This document shows positions 42,119 to 52,461 of a stretch of DNA of 64,000 bases, one piece after another. The number at the start of each line of letters is the position of its first letter. Position 1 is the stretch's first letter. A program made the position numbers and the translations under genes. The DNA comes from Rhynchopus sp. YZ270_cl-10. Taxonomy: Eukaryota; Euglenozoa; Diplonemea; Diplonemida; Diplonemidae. The stretch lies in contig OZ037846.1 of assembly GCA_964035575.1 (NCBI GenBank), positions 895,501-959,500 on the forward strand, read 5' to 3'. Below the pieces are notes generated by a model, which made no database searches, was not told the origin of the DNA, and worked only from the letters and a program-made list of their open reading frames with translations.

Positions 42119-44215
42119 ATGTGGCGGTGTTGTTGCGCATGGCTGGAGGCTGCGTTCACCTTGGACGGGACGGCCGCACCCAAGGAGGTGAAGCGACGGA
42201 AGCTGTTCTTCTGGGTGATGTTTGTGGCAGTTGCGGCATCTGTTCCAGGCTTACTGTTAGACTACGAGACGCTGAAGGAGCGCTACATCCAGCAGCTGGC
42301 ATACCTGTTGTTTTTTTTAACGTCGTGCTTCGCATTTGCTAATATTCTCCGCAAAGCAAGACTCTCGACACCCATCGTAGTTGCCACTGCATGTGGGTGT
42401 GTCATTAGTGCGTGCCTGGTTGATTTCTCTTCACGCACGTTGAATCACAGCTTTTGGGTCTGCTTTGTAGTTGTTCTCGACTTCCTCATCGTGCTGCAAG
42501 TGGACGAGTGCTACAGCACGGCAGTTGTCTGCTTCGTAGTCTTCTGGGTGGTGTTGATGGGGCTAGAGGAGACAGAGCGATTTGGCCTGTTCGACCTACC
42601 CGGCCTCCCCTCGCAGGAAGGTGAGCACGGCAGGAGGGCGTACTACAGAGAGCTGACGGAGTGTGAGAAGCTGCCCTGTGCAGTTGGCAACATCGGACGG
42701 TTGGGTGTTCCCGTAGGCATATTTGTGTTAGACTTCGTCGCAACGCGAGGCTTTGCTCGTAATCTCCTGAAGGAGCAGGCATCAATGGAGCGGACCATCA
42801 ACACCGTGCAGGAGATTGCGTCGTTGCTGGCTGGCTACGACGTGGAGCAGGTGGCGGAGCTGTTGAAGGCGCATGAGGGTGACCTGCCTGAGGGGATGAC
42901 AGAGGCACTGCGTAACTTGGAGGAGAACCTGCGGAAGTACCGTCCCTACCTCCCTGCTGCGCTGTTTGAGTCTGATGAGGGCGGTTTGCAGCAGCCGACT
43001 GTGGCACCGCCTGGGCTTGTCAGCGAGACAGCAACAATTGTGTTCACAGACATCCGTGCTTCAACAGAGATCTGGGAGAACGCACCTGAGGGGATGCGTG
43101 CTGGACTGCAGATCCACAACGCTGTGGTGCGTGAGGTGATGCGGATGTGTGGTGGGTACGAGGTGAAGACCATTGGCGACGCATTCATGATTGCCTTTGC
43201 ATCCACTTGCGACGGTGTGGCGTTTGGGTTGCGTGTGCAGGAACGTCTGTTTGAAGCAGACTGGCCTGCGTCTCTGCTTGAGGATGCACCAATCTGCTCT
43301 CGGCAGGGGTTGCTGTGGGGTGGTCTGACTGTGCGCATTGGTGTGAACACTGGCCCTGTGACTGTGGAGCAGAACACATTGACGGGACGGACAGACTATC
43401 TTGGACACACAGTGAACGTTGCTGCACGTCTTGAGAGCACATGCACACCTGGTGCTGTAGCTGTACCCTCTGACCTGTGGACGTCTCAGTGCTGGTCGTG
43501 CAGTGCTGTTGTTGGTGCACAAGAGGCAGTTCACTTGAAGGGTGTGACAGACAGCACGTTGGTGTGCTGTGTGTGGCCTGTCTCACTTGGGGGACGAAAG
43601 GGCACACCACTCTGCGAGTCTGGATCTGCAGGTATGAAGAAGGAGAGCAAAGGCTCGTCATCAGCATCCAGCACTTCTTCGTTGTTGGCACACCCAACCA
43701 GGCAGGTCTCCGGCACTGTGGGAGTTGCACAACTTGCAGTGGGTGACGTGGTGCACAACACAGCTTTCCACTACATGAGTTCAAGACTCACAACACTGAC
43801 GATCACACTGGAGCAGAGTGGAGGGAGTCTGGTGACGCTGCTTGGGAACTGTGTGTGTGTTGGGTGGAACGTGTCGCGATCTGCACCTGCACACATGGAG
43901 AACGCGATACGGTTTGTGCAGCGCATGTCTGTGAAGTCTGCACTGAACGGTGCTGGTCTTGCAAGCGGTCCTGTGCAGCACGGGGATGTTGGTGCACGGA
44001 GCCAGCGCTTTGTGACTGTGATGGGGGATGTTGTGCGTCGGAGTTGGGCGCTGTGCGAGGAGGCTGTGCGTGACGGGGTTGTGTGTCTGTACGAGCCTCC
44101 TGAAGGGACAACACTACCGTCTGCACTTGAAGACGTTCTTGTCCGTTACAAGGGTTGTTACCGTGTCCTTGAGGCACAGGAAGACAGAGCAAGGGAATGC
44201 GACAACGTGCTTTAG
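42119..44215 (+). CDS. Receptor-type adenylate cyclase, array member 8
   Basis: 698 residues, subgroup C. The membrane part differs from subgroup B throughout (YETLKERYIQQLAYLLFFLTS in the first hairpin; CYSTAVVCFVVFWVVLMGLEE later). ETERFGLFDLPG replaces ETYRFGLFDLPG. The catalytic domain carries RASTEIWENAPEG, TDYLGHTVNVAARLES (Leu for Phe and Ala for Ser compared with most copies) and SQCWSCSAVVGAQEAV; the catalytic Asp, Asn and Arg are unaffected. The second domain begins after AHPTRQVSGTVGV and has AFHYMSSRL. The C-terminus is REDNVL-like (ARECDNVL), shared with members 9-11. Confidence 0.93.
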   Translation: MWRCCCAWLEAAFTLDGTAAPKEVKRRKLFFWVMFVAVAASVPGLLLDYETLKERYIQQLAYLLFFLTSCFAFANILRKARLSTPIVVATACGCVISACLVDFSSRTLNHSFWVCFVVVLDFLIVLQVDECYSTAVVCFVVFWVVLMGLEETERFGLFDLPGLPSQEGEHGRRAYYRELTECEKLPCAVGNIGRLGVPVGIFVLDFVATRGFARNLLKEQASMERTINTVQEIASLLAGYDVEQVAELLKAHEGDLPEGMTEALRNLEENLRKYRPYLPAALFESDEGGLQQPTVAPPGLVSETATIVFTDIRASTEIWENAPEGMRAGLQIHNAVVREVMRMCGGYEVKTIGDAFMIAFASTCDGVAFGLRVQERLFEADWPASLLEDAPICSRQGLLWGGLTVRIGVNTGPVTVEQNTLTGRTDYLGHTVNVAARLESTCTPGAVAVPSDLWTSQCWSCSAVVGAQEAVHLKGVTDSTLVCCVWPVSLGGRKGTPLCESGSAGMKKESKGSSSASSTSSLLAHPTRQVSGTVGVAQLAVGDVVHNTAFHYMSSRLTTLTITLEQSGGSLVTLLGNCVCVGWNVSRSAPAHMENAIRFVQRMSVKSALNGAGLASGPVQHGDVGARSQRFVTVMGDVVRRSWALCEEAVRDGVVCLYEPPEGTTLPSALEDVLVRYKGCYRVLEAQEDRARECDNVL

Positions 44216-44834
44216 TCGTGCTTGACTATGCTCTGTACAGTTGCAACCGAGCTTGTTTGGGGTTGCCAAGGGAGATGAAATGTGACATCTGTATTTCCTC
44301 CTGTTGGCCAGAGGGGTATGCGGGACAATTCTTTTAAGTCCTCAGGGAGGTCAACGACCCTGCCCCTACTAAATGCAAGTTAAACGCTGGCTGGGGTATA
44401 AATGCTGGGCAGTGGCTTCCCCATGCTATGAAGGGTGTTTGCAGAGCATGAAACAGAGACCAACAGTCAGGCAAGAGCTTGTTCTGACACACCAAGAGAG
44501 GGTGAGGTCCCACTGTTACCACAGTATGGGACGCAAAGCAAAGAGTGTTGTTGATCTTCCCCTCCTCTTTTTTTCTTTTTTTGCGCTCTTGTATGGATGC
44601 TGTGAAGAGTCGTGCTCTCGCATGAGAGTTGTCTTAAGCCAAACCAACGTTGGGGTACTTCTTGACTGCCCACGACCTCATGCGGGAAGCTGTACGGTGA
44701 TCCCAAGCTGCCCCTTTCCCCTCGCCCTTCTCACACACATCACTACAGAACTTTGACACATTTTGTACTCCCCGCTTTGTGAGCCACACCTTCCTCTGCT
44801 CCTTCACGCTGTTGGACTGAAGTGAGTGTACACA
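44216..44834 (+). promoter_or_regulatory. Spacer and conserved 5' block of subgroup C, copy 2
   Basis: The first part is a cyclase 3' region shared with member 9 (CGTGCTTGACTATGCTCTGTACAG). Around 44587-44600 it contains GCGCTCTTGTATGGATGCTGTGAAG, the uninterrupted target of the hAT-like element at 47328-47960. 44669-44834 is the same block as at 41953-42118. Confidence 0.6.
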
Positions 44835-46931
44835 ATGTGGCGGTGTTGTTGCGCATGGCTGGAGGCAGCGTTCACCTTGGACGGGACGGCCGCACCCAAG
44901 GAGGTGAAGCGACGGAAGCTGTTCTTCTGGGTGATGTTCGTGGCATTTATGTCAGCTGTTCCAGGCATAGTATTTGACTACGAGCCGCTGAAGGAGCGCT
45001 ACATTCAGCAGCTATCGTACCTCTTGTTTTTTTCTGCAACGTTCTTCGCATTTGTGACGATTCTCCGCAAAGCAAGACTCTCGACACCCATCATAGTTGG
45101 CACTGCATACGGCTGTGTCATTAGTGCGTGCCTGGTTGATATCTCTTCACGCACGTTGAATCACAGCTTTTGGGTTTCATTTGTTATCGTTCTCGATTTC
45201 CTCATCGTGCTGCAAGTGGACGAGTGCTACAGCACGGCAGTTGTCTGCTTCGTAGTCTTCTGGGTGGTGTTGATGGGGCTAGAGGAGACAGAGCGATTTG
45301 GCCTGTTCGACCTACCCGGCCTCCCCTCGCAGGAAGGTGAGCACGGCAGGAGGGCGTACTACAGAGAGCTGACGGAGTGTGAGAAGCTGCCCTGTGCAAT
45401 TGGCAACCCCGGACGGCTGACGGTTTCCGTAAGCGTGTTCGTGATAGACTTTATCGCAACGCGAGGCTTTGCGCGTGGTCTCCTGAAGGAGCAGGCATCA
45501 ATGGAGCGGACCATCAACACCGTGCAGGAGATTGCGTCGTTGCTGGCTGGCTACGACGTGGAGCAGGTGGCGGAGCTGTTGAAGGCGCATGAGGGTGACC
45601 TGCCTGAGGGGATGACAGAGGCACTGCGTAACTTGGAGGAGAACCTGCGGAAGTACCGTCCCTACCTCCCTGCTGCGCTGTTTGAGGCTGATGAGGGCGG
45701 TGTGCAGCAGTCGACTGTGGCACCGCCTGGGCTTGTCAGCGAGACAGCAACAATTGTGTTCACAGACATCCGTGCTTCAACAGAGATCTGGGAGATTGCA
45801 CCTGAGGGGATGCGTGCTGGACTGCAGATCCACAACGCTGTGGTGCGTGAGGTGATGCGGATGTGTGGTGGGTACGAGGTGAAGACCATTGGCGACGCAT
45901 TCATGATTGCCTTTGCATCCACTTGCGACGGTGTGGCGTTTGGGTTGCGTGTGCAGGAACGTCTGTTTGAAGCAGACTGGCCTGCGTCTCTGCTTGAGGA
46001 TGCACCAATCTGCTCTCGGCAGGGGTTGCTGTGGGGTGGTCTGACTGTGCGCATTGGTGTGAACACTGGCCCTGTGACTGTGGAGCAGAACACATTGACG
46101 GGACGGACAGACTATCTTGGACACACAGTGAACGTTGCATCACGCCTTGAGAGCACATGCACACCTGGTGCTGTGGCTGTGCCCTCTGACCTGTGGGCGT
46201 CTGAGTGCTGGTCGTGCAGTGCTGTTGTTGGTGCACAAGAGGCAGTTCACTTGAAGGGTGTGGCAGACAGCACGTTGGTGTGCTGTGTGTGGCCTGTCTC
46301 ACTTGGGGGACGAAAGGGCACACCACTCTGCGAGTCTGGATCGGCAGGTATGAAGATGGACAGCAAAGGCTCGTCATCAGCATCCAGCACTTCTTCGTTG
46401 TTGGCACACCCAACCAGGCAGGTCTCCGGCACTGTGGGAGTTGCACAGCTTGCAGTGGGTGACGTGGTGCACAACACAGCTTTCCACTACATGAACTCAA
46501 GACTCACAACACTGGCGATCACACTGGAGCAGAGTGGAGGGAGTCTGGTGACGCTGCTTGGGAACTGTGTGTGTGTTGGGTGGAACGTGTCGCGATCTGC
46601 ACCTGCACACATGGAGAACGCGATACGGTTTGTGCAGCGCATGTCTGTGAAGTCTGCACTGAACGGGGCTGGTCTTGCAAGCGGTCCTGTGCAGCACGGG
46701 GATGTTGGTGCACGGAGCCAGCGCTTTGTGACTGTGATGGGGGATGTTGTGCGTCGGAGTTGGGCGCTGTGCGAGGAGGCTGTGCGTGACGGGGTTGTGT
46801 GTCTGTACGAGCCTCCTGAAGGGACAACACTGCCGTCTGCACTTGAAGACGTTCTTGTCCGGCACAAGGGTTGTTACCGTGTCCTTGAAGCACAGGACAA
46901 CAGAGCAAGGGAATGCGACAACGTGCTTTAG
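44835..46931 (+). CDS. Receptor-type adenylate cyclase, array member 9
   Basis: 698 residues, subgroup C. It is very close to member 8 but with its own first membrane hairpin (FVAFMSAVPGIVFDYEPLKERYIQQLSYLLFFSATFFAF) and last segment (RLTVSVSVFVIDFIATRGFARG). It has EADEGGVQQSTVAPP before the catalytic domain, RASTEIWEIAPEG, TDYLGHTVNVASRLES, and LWASECWSCSAV where member 8 has LWTSQCWSCSAV. The second domain has AFHYMNSRLTTLAITLEQ. All catalytic residues are present. It begins 619 bases after member 8 ends. Confidence 0.94.
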   Translation: MWRCCCAWLEAAFTLDGTAAPKEVKRRKLFFWVMFVAFMSAVPGIVFDYEPLKERYIQQLSYLLFFSATFFAFVTILRKARLSTPIIVGTAYGCVISACLVDISSRTLNHSFWVSFVIVLDFLIVLQVDECYSTAVVCFVVFWVVLMGLEETERFGLFDLPGLPSQEGEHGRRAYYRELTECEKLPCAIGNPGRLTVSVSVFVIDFIATRGFARGLLKEQASMERTINTVQEIASLLAGYDVEQVAELLKAHEGDLPEGMTEALRNLEENLRKYRPYLPAALFEADEGGVQQSTVAPPGLVSETATIVFTDIRASTEIWEIAPEGMRAGLQIHNAVVREVMRMCGGYEVKTIGDAFMIAFASTCDGVAFGLRVQERLFEADWPASLLEDAPICSRQGLLWGGLTVRIGVNTGPVTVEQNTLTGRTDYLGHTVNVASRLESTCTPGAVAVPSDLWASECWSCSAVVGAQEAVHLKGVADSTLVCCVWPVSLGGRKGTPLCESGSAGMKMDSKGSSSASSTSSLLAHPTRQVSGTVGVAQLAVGDVVHNTAFHYMNSRLTTLAITLEQSGGSLVTLLGNCVCVGWNVSRSAPAHMENAIRFVQRMSVKSALNGAGLASGPVQHGDVGARSQRFVTVMGDVVRRSWALCEEAVRDGVVCLYEPPEGTTLPSALEDVLVRHKGCYRVLEAQDNRARECDNVL

Positions 46932-47327
46932 TCGTGCTTGACTATGCTCTGTACAGTTGCAACCGAGCTTGTTTGGGGTCAGACCAAGAGAGTTAACTAT
47001 CCTTGCCAAACTCACGGAGGGATGAAATGTGCCATCTGCATTTCCTCCCGTTGGCCGGAGGGGTATGCGGGACAATTCTTTTAAGTCCTCGGGGAGGTCA
47101 ACGACCCTGCCCCTACTAAATGCAAGTCACTCCCTGGTTGTATAGAAACTGGGCAGTGGCTTCCCCATGCTATGAAGGGTGTTTGCAATTGGAGCATGAA
47201 ACAGCGACCAACAGTAAGGCCAGAGCTCAGAGGATGAGGTTCCACTGTTACCACAGTATGGGACGCAAAGAGTGTTGTTTGTTGATCTTCCCCTCCTTTT
47301 TTATTTTATTTTTTTGCGCTCTTGTAT

Positions 47328-47960
47328 CAGGGTGTTTCCTAATTTGCTTCCGCTTCCGGGGATTTGGAAAAAATTGGCCAGGGAAAAAATTTGCGGGAAA
47401 AAATTAGGGACGTATTTAAAGTGCTTATTTTTTGGTATTTTCCCGAAAAAGGTATGTTCGCTGTTCTGGATCGCTCCAATCATTCAAATAAAGCAGTTTT
47501 CGGGAATTTTTATTTTCACCGATGTTGGGCACCGTGCGCCTGCGGCGCTGCCTGTTCCTACCAGTTTCTACAGGAAAACACTTGGCCCCCTTTACCTTAC
47601 ACTGACGGGTTTTGACCATAACCAAGGACTTGTCCATTTTGTCAAATTGACCCCACCACAGAACGGGCGGATTCCGAAAATGCAAATGCCGGTGTTTTCG
47701 GGCATTTTCATGTTTTCAGGATCAGGGAGAGAAAATCTGGGTTGTGGGATTTACCTGGTCCCCTGTTCCTTACACTCTTTTTGACCAACACCAAGAACTT
47801 GGCCATTTCGGCAAATTGACCCCACCACAGCGCGGACGGATTCCGGAAATGCCAATTGCGGCATGTTTTGGGGCTGAAAACCCATTTTTTTTCCAGGGAA
47901 AAAATTTGCTTCCGGATGTCGGAATTTTCCGGAAAATTTCCAAAATTAGGAAACACCCTG
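47328..47960. mobile_element. hAT-like non-autonomous element, intact copy
   Basis: 633 bases with ends CAGGGTGTTTCCTAATTT and AAATTAGGAAACACCCTG, flanked by a perfect 8-bp duplication TCTTGTAT (47320-47327 and 47961-47968). The paralogous spacer at about 44587 shows the unduplicated target, so the insertion postdates the duplication of members 8 and 9. Near both ends TTCCGG-rich inverted stretches continue the arms. The interior has a GNA hairpin (47535-47547) and two copies of the TTGACCCCACCAC motif. No transposase is present. Confidence 0.92.
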
Positions 47961-48042
47961 TCTTGTATGGATCCTGTGAAGAATCGTGCTCTCCCATGAT
48001 AGTAGTCTGAAGTCAAACAAACCTTTTTTTGTTTGTTGCCCA

Positions 48043-48208
48043 CCCACGACCTCATGCGGGAAGCTGTACGGTGATCCCAAGCTGCCCCTTTCCCCTCGCC
48101 CTTCTCACACACATCACTACAGAACTTTGACACATTTTGTACTCCCCGCTTTGTGAGCCACACCTTCCTCTGCTCCTTCACGCTGTTGGACTGAAGTGAG
48201 TGTACACA
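48043..48208 (+). promoter_or_regulatory. Conserved 5' block of cyclase subgroup C, copy 3
   Basis: Third copy of the block described at 41953-42118, immediately downstream of the hAT-like insertion and directly before the start codon of member 10. Its preservation right up to about 80 bases from the transposon end suggests that it contains what is needed for expression of this gene (inference). Confidence 0.55.
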
Positions 48209-50329
48209 ATGTGGCGGTGTTGTTGCGCATGGCTGGAGGCAGCGTTCACCTTGGACGGGACGGCCGCACCCAAGGAGGTGAAGCGACGGAAGCTGTTCTT
48301 CTGGGTGATGTTCGTGGCATTTATGATATCGCTTGTGGACGCAATGTTGAACTACGAGCCCCTGAAGGAGCGCTACATTCACCAGATATCGTATCTTTTC
48401 TATTTTTGTGCAACTTTCTTCGCATTTGTGACGATTCTCCGCAAAGCAAGACTCTCGACACCCATCATAGTTGCCACTGCATACGGCGTAGCAATCAGTC
48501 TTTTGCTTGTTGATATCTCTGTACGCACAATGAACGACAGCTTTTGGGTTTCATTTGTTATCGTTCTCGATTTCCTCATCGTGCTGCAAGTGGACGAGTG
48601 CTACAGCACGGCAGTTGTCTGCTTCGTAGTCTTCTGGGTGGTGTTGATGGGGCTAGAGGAGACAGAGCGATTTGGCCTGTTCGACCTACCCGGCCTCCCC
48701 TCGCAGGAAGGTGAGCACGGCAGGAGGGCGTACTACAGAGAGCTGACGGAGTGTGAGAATCTGCCCTGTGCATCTGGCAACCTCGGACGGCTGGGTGTTC
48801 CTGTAGGCATGTTCGTGATAGACTTTATCGCAACGCGAGGCTTCGCTCGTAATCTCCTGAAGGAGCAGGAGTCAATGGAGCGGACGATCAACGCTGTGCA
48901 GGAGATTGCGTCGTTGCTGGCTGGCTACGACGTGGAGCAGGTGGCGGAGCTGTTGAAGGCGCATGAGGGTGACCTGCCTGAGGGGATGACAGAGGCACTG
49001 CGTAACTTGGAGGAGAACCTGCGGAAGTACCGTCCCTACCTCCCTGCTGCGCTGTTTGAGGCTGATGAGGGCGGTGTGCAGCAGTCGACTGTGGCACCGC
49101 CTGGGCTTGTCAGCGAGACAGCAACGATTGTGTTCACAGACATCCGTGCGTCGACGTCGATCTGGGAGATTGCACCTGAGGGGATGCGTGCTGGACTGCA
49201 GATCCACAACGCTGTGGTGCGTGAGGTGATGCGGATGTGTGGTGGGTACGAGGTGAAGACCATTGGCGACGCATTCATGATTGCCTTTGCATCCACTTGC
49301 GACGGTGTGGCGTTTGGGTTGCGTGTGCAGGAACGTCTGTTTGAAGCAGACTGGCCTGCGTCTCTGCTTGAGGATGCACCAATCTGCTCTCGGCAGGGGT
49401 TGCTGTGGGGTGGTCTGACTGTGCGCATTGGTGTGAACACTGGTCCTGTGACTGTGGAGCAGAACACACTGACGGGACGGACAGACTACTTCGGACACAC
49501 AGTGAACGTTGCATCACGACTTGAGAGCACATGCACACCTGGTGCTGTGGCTGTGCCCTCTGACCTGTGGACGTCTGTCTCTGGGTCGTGCAGTGCTGTT
49601 GTTGGTGCACAAGAGGCAGTTCACTTGAAGGGTGTCTCGGGGAGCACGTTGGTGTGCTGTGTGTGGCCTGTCTCACTTGGGGGACGAAGGGAGACACCAC
49701 TTCGCGAGTCCTCTCGGCCTCGGCAGAGTGTGAAGAGCAAAGTGAGTCTTTCCACATCATGTGCTTCATCTACAGACCTCCTTGCTGTGTCGCTGTTGGC
49801 ACACTCGAACCGCCAGGTCTCCTCCGGCACTGTGGGAGTTGCACAGCTTGCAGTGGGTGACGTGGTGCACAACACAGCTTTTGACCACATGAGCTACGGA
49901 CTCACAACACTGACGATCGCACTGGAGCAGAGTGGAGGGAGTCTGGTGACGCTGCTTGGGAACTGTGTGTGTGTTGGGTGGAACGTGTCGCGATCTGCAC
50001 CTGCACACATGGAGAACGCGATACGGTTTGTGCAGCGCATGTCTGTGAAGTCTGCACTGAACGGGGCTGGTCTTGCAAGCGGTCCTGTGCAGCACGGGGA
50101 TGTTGGTGCACGGAGCCAGCGCTTTGTGACTGTGATGGGGGATGTTGTGCGTCGGAGTTGGGCGCTGTGCGAGGAGGCTGTGCGTGACGGGGTTGTGTGT
50201 CTGTACGAGCCTCCTGAAGAGACAACACTGCCGTCTGCACTTGAAGACGTTCTTGTCCGGCACAAGGGTTGTTACCGTGTCCTTGAGGCACAAAGCAGCC
50301 GGGTTAGGGAATGCGACAACGTGCTTTAG
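48209..50329 (+). CDS. Receptor-type adenylate cyclase, array member 10
   Basis: 706 residues, subgroup C membrane part with a new first hairpin (FMISLVDAMLNYEPLKERYIHQISYLFYF) and a third segment AYGVAISLLLVDISVRTMND. The catalytic domain returns to the RASTSIWEIAPEG and TDYFGHTVNVASR wording, unlike members 8 and 9. INAVQEIASLL replaces INTVQEIASLL. The inter-domain linker is longer and unique (SSRPRQSVKSKVSLSTSCASSTDLL). EPPEETTLP near the end is shared only with member 11. The 3' flank also matches member 11, which links these two by duplication. Confidence 0.93.
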   Translation: MWRCCCAWLEAAFTLDGTAAPKEVKRRKLFFWVMFVAFMISLVDAMLNYEPLKERYIHQISYLFYFCATFFAFVTILRKARLSTPIIVATAYGVAISLLLVDISVRTMNDSFWVSFVIVLDFLIVLQVDECYSTAVVCFVVFWVVLMGLEETERFGLFDLPGLPSQEGEHGRRAYYRELTECENLPCASGNLGRLGVPVGMFVIDFIATRGFARNLLKEQESMERTINAVQEIASLLAGYDVEQVAELLKAHEGDLPEGMTEALRNLEENLRKYRPYLPAALFEADEGGVQQSTVAPPGLVSETATIVFTDIRASTSIWEIAPEGMRAGLQIHNAVVREVMRMCGGYEVKTIGDAFMIAFASTCDGVAFGLRVQERLFEADWPASLLEDAPICSRQGLLWGGLTVRIGVNTGPVTVEQNTLTGRTDYFGHTVNVASRLESTCTPGAVAVPSDLWTSVSGSCSAVVGAQEAVHLKGVSGSTLVCCVWPVSLGGRRETPLRESSRPRQSVKSKVSLSTSCASSTDLLAVSLLAHSNRQVSSGTVGVAQLAVGDVVHNTAFDHMSYGLTTLTIALEQSGGSLVTLLGNCVCVGWNVSRSAPAHMENAIRFVQRMSVKSALNGAGLASGPVQHGDVGARSQRFVTVMGDVVRRSWALCEEAVRDGVVCLYEPPEETTLPSALEDVLVRHKGCYRVLEAQSSRVRECDNVL

Positions 50330-51267
50330 TCGTGCTTGTGACCATGGTGGTCTGTACAGTTGCAGCCAAGCTTGTTTGGTGTCAGACCAAGGGAGTTAAC
50401 TATGCCTTTCCACACTCACGGGGGGATGACGTACCGTCTATATTAGGAGCATGAAACAGCAACCAACAGTCAGGCCAGAGCTTGTTCTGACACATGTTGT
50501 GGTACGCTGTGCCCTGTAAGAACTTCCCTGTTAATCCCGAAGAAAGTGTGAGGCCCCACTGTTACCACAGTATGGGATACCAAGAGAGATGTTGTGATTC
50601 CCGGCCCTGCTCTGTTGTCTCGACAATCGTACGCGAAGCGTTGGGTGCAGCGAACGGGAGTCACCACTCTTTAAGTAGAAGGGCGGCCAGCAGACGGGCG
50701 GTTGTGTAAAGCACCCGTTCACACCAAGGTACGGGTAAGTCATTAATTTTCCTTTTACACCTTCTGTTGTTGGCTGCAGGGTACTTTGCACTTTTCATCC
50801 AGATGGCTGGCATCGTACATGTGTCATTCTGAGGTGCCTGCATCAACAATTACACTTGCAGAGACAGAGCACTTTGTAGTTAACTTCCCCCTCCCGTGAC
50901 TATGCACAAGAGCTTAGACACATCTTGCCAATATTTTCCTCCACGAGACCCGACGATCTATTTACCGGATGTGTCCTCGTGTGCACTGGTTTATTGATGA
51001 AGTTCTTTACAGGACACGTTACACATAAAGAAAGGACGTTACACGAGGCCTTGCACGGACTGCTTATGTCTGCGTTTCACACTGCAGCAGAGTGAATGAT
51101 TGACCACCACTTCGACCCCCATACGAACCCCTTCTCCTGACCCCTTTTCACAAAACCCTCAACGACCGTACTTCCACAACAACGTTACCCCCAACGCAAA
51201 CAGCCTCTGCCTCCTCCTTGACACCCCCCACCCCCCCTCCCCACAGTACATTACACCCCTCCACGAG
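50330..51267 (+). promoter_or_regulatory. Upstream region of the ubiquitin-like/propeller gene
   Basis: It begins with the cyclase 3' block (CGTGCTTGTGACCATGGTGG) and the conserved GCTGCAGGGTACTTTG element at about 50775. The part from about 50880 to 51060 (TAGTTAACTTCCCCCTCCCGTGACTA through TTTACAGGACACGTTACACATAAAG) is duplicated with few changes at 55888-56044, upstream of the FYVE gene. The 200 bases before the start codon are C-rich (CACCCCCCCTCCCCACAGTACATTACAC), with an AG that could serve as acceptor. Confidence 0.5.
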
Positions 51268-52461
51268 ATGTTCAGTGTTTTTGTTACCTTGGGGAGCACT
51301 GCGCGGACTGCCTGTGTAGACGTTGCGGAAGATGGTTCTGTGTACGACTTGCGGACTGCCGTGTGTAGGGAGTTTGGCACTGAGCCCGCGGAGGTGACGC
51401 GTCTTGCCCTTGGCAGCACATCACTCGACGATGCGACGCTTCTGTCCGACACAGCCTGCGTTGCCGGCATGACGTTCACGCTGCACCTCGGAGACCCTAC
51501 TCACCTCCGCCCCACTCGCTACCGTGGCACCAAGGACTGCACCTGTCTTGCCCTCTCGCACTGTGGACGCCACCTCGCATTAGGCTACCCAAACGGCACC
51601 TTCACACTCAACGACACCACAACAGGTTTAGTCGAAGCGACCTTCCCAGGAGGCAGGGTGCCTCTGATGGCACTGTGCTTCTCACCATGCGGTGGGTGGA
51701 TGTATCTTGCGAGCAGGGTGCAGGTATGCCGTGTCGCGATGTGGGCGTGCCAGGCTGAAGCTGCCGTGCAGACACCAGCAGAGAGGATGGTTGCGACAAC
51801 CGCGCACCTAGTGTGCGTGACACACGAGGAGGTGGCGGTGCGTTGTGTGGAGGGGCTTGCGAAGATGTGGTCTGTTGCTGTGGATGGCTCGTCGAGGGTG
51901 GCTGTCGAGCCTCTACGTTGCTGGGTTGCGTGCCTATCCTATCATGATGTGGTGGTGCGCGAACTGGCGACTGGGGAGGAGGTGGCACGACTCGATATTG
52001 GTGGTGCTGCGTGCGCATTCACACCATGCGGCTCGCAGCTTGCCGTCATTGGCGACGACGCAACCCATATCGCCACCGTACCACAAGGAGACCCATATGC
52101 GTACCTGCCGCACTCTGCACTCATGATCCCCACCGCCTGCGCTGTGCTCCACGACAATGCACACATCATTGCCGTCGGGGAACGGCGTATAGAGCAATAC
52201 AACATTACCACCGGGCGCTGTGTACGCGCACTACGTCACTTCGATTCCCACAACATCTACATCGCCCCCTCTGGTGCCATAGTTTACTACAGCAACAACT
52301 ATGAATCGGTGGTGGTGGTGGAGCCAGTCCTGGAGGGGGATGGGGAGGGGGGGGAAGAGGAGGAGGAGGACCGAGGGGAAGGCCAAGATGCCTCCGACAC
52401 AGCCACGCAAGACAGTGATGAATACCGAGCACGTCACCCACGGAGGTGTGTGGTGTGCTGA
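51268..52461 (+). CDS. Ubiquitin-like domain plus WD40/propeller-like protein
   Basis: 397 residues from the ATG at 51268 (MFSVFVTLGS); upstream in-frame sequence is Pro-rich and not conserved in the duplicated copy. Residues of about 1-75 have the pattern of a ubiquitin-like fold (FVTL, then DLRTAVCREFG helix, then LALGSTSLDDATLL, then TFTLHL). Residues of about 90-370 contain repeated beta-propeller-like phrases (LALSHCGRHLALGYPNGTFTL, LCFSPCGGWMYLAS, CAFTPCGSQLAVIGDD), degenerate WD40 blades. The tail is acidic (GEGGEEEEEDRGEGQ). Similar architectures act as adaptors in ubiquitin-linked or scaffold roles, but the function here is unknown. It is the only non-cyclase gene inside the array. 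Confidence 0.75.
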   Translation: MFSVFVTLGSTARTACVDVAEDGSVYDLRTAVCREFGTEPAEVTRLALGSTSLDDATLLSDTACVAGMTFTLHLGDPTHLRPTRYRGTKDCTCLALSHCGRHLALGYPNGTFTLNDTTTGLVEATFPGGRVPLMALCFSPCGGWMYLASRVQVCRVAMWACQAEAAVQTPAERMVATTAHLVCVTHEEVAVRCVEGLAKMWSVAVDGSSRVAVEPLRCWVACLSYHDVVVRELATGEEVARLDIGGAACAFTPCGSQLAVIGDDATHIATVPQGDPYAYLPHSALMIPTACAVLHDNAHIIAVGERRIEQYNITTGRCVRALRHFDSHNIYIAPSGAIVYYSNNYESVVVVEPVLEGDGEGGEEEEEDRGEGQDASDTATQDSDEYRARHPRRCVVC

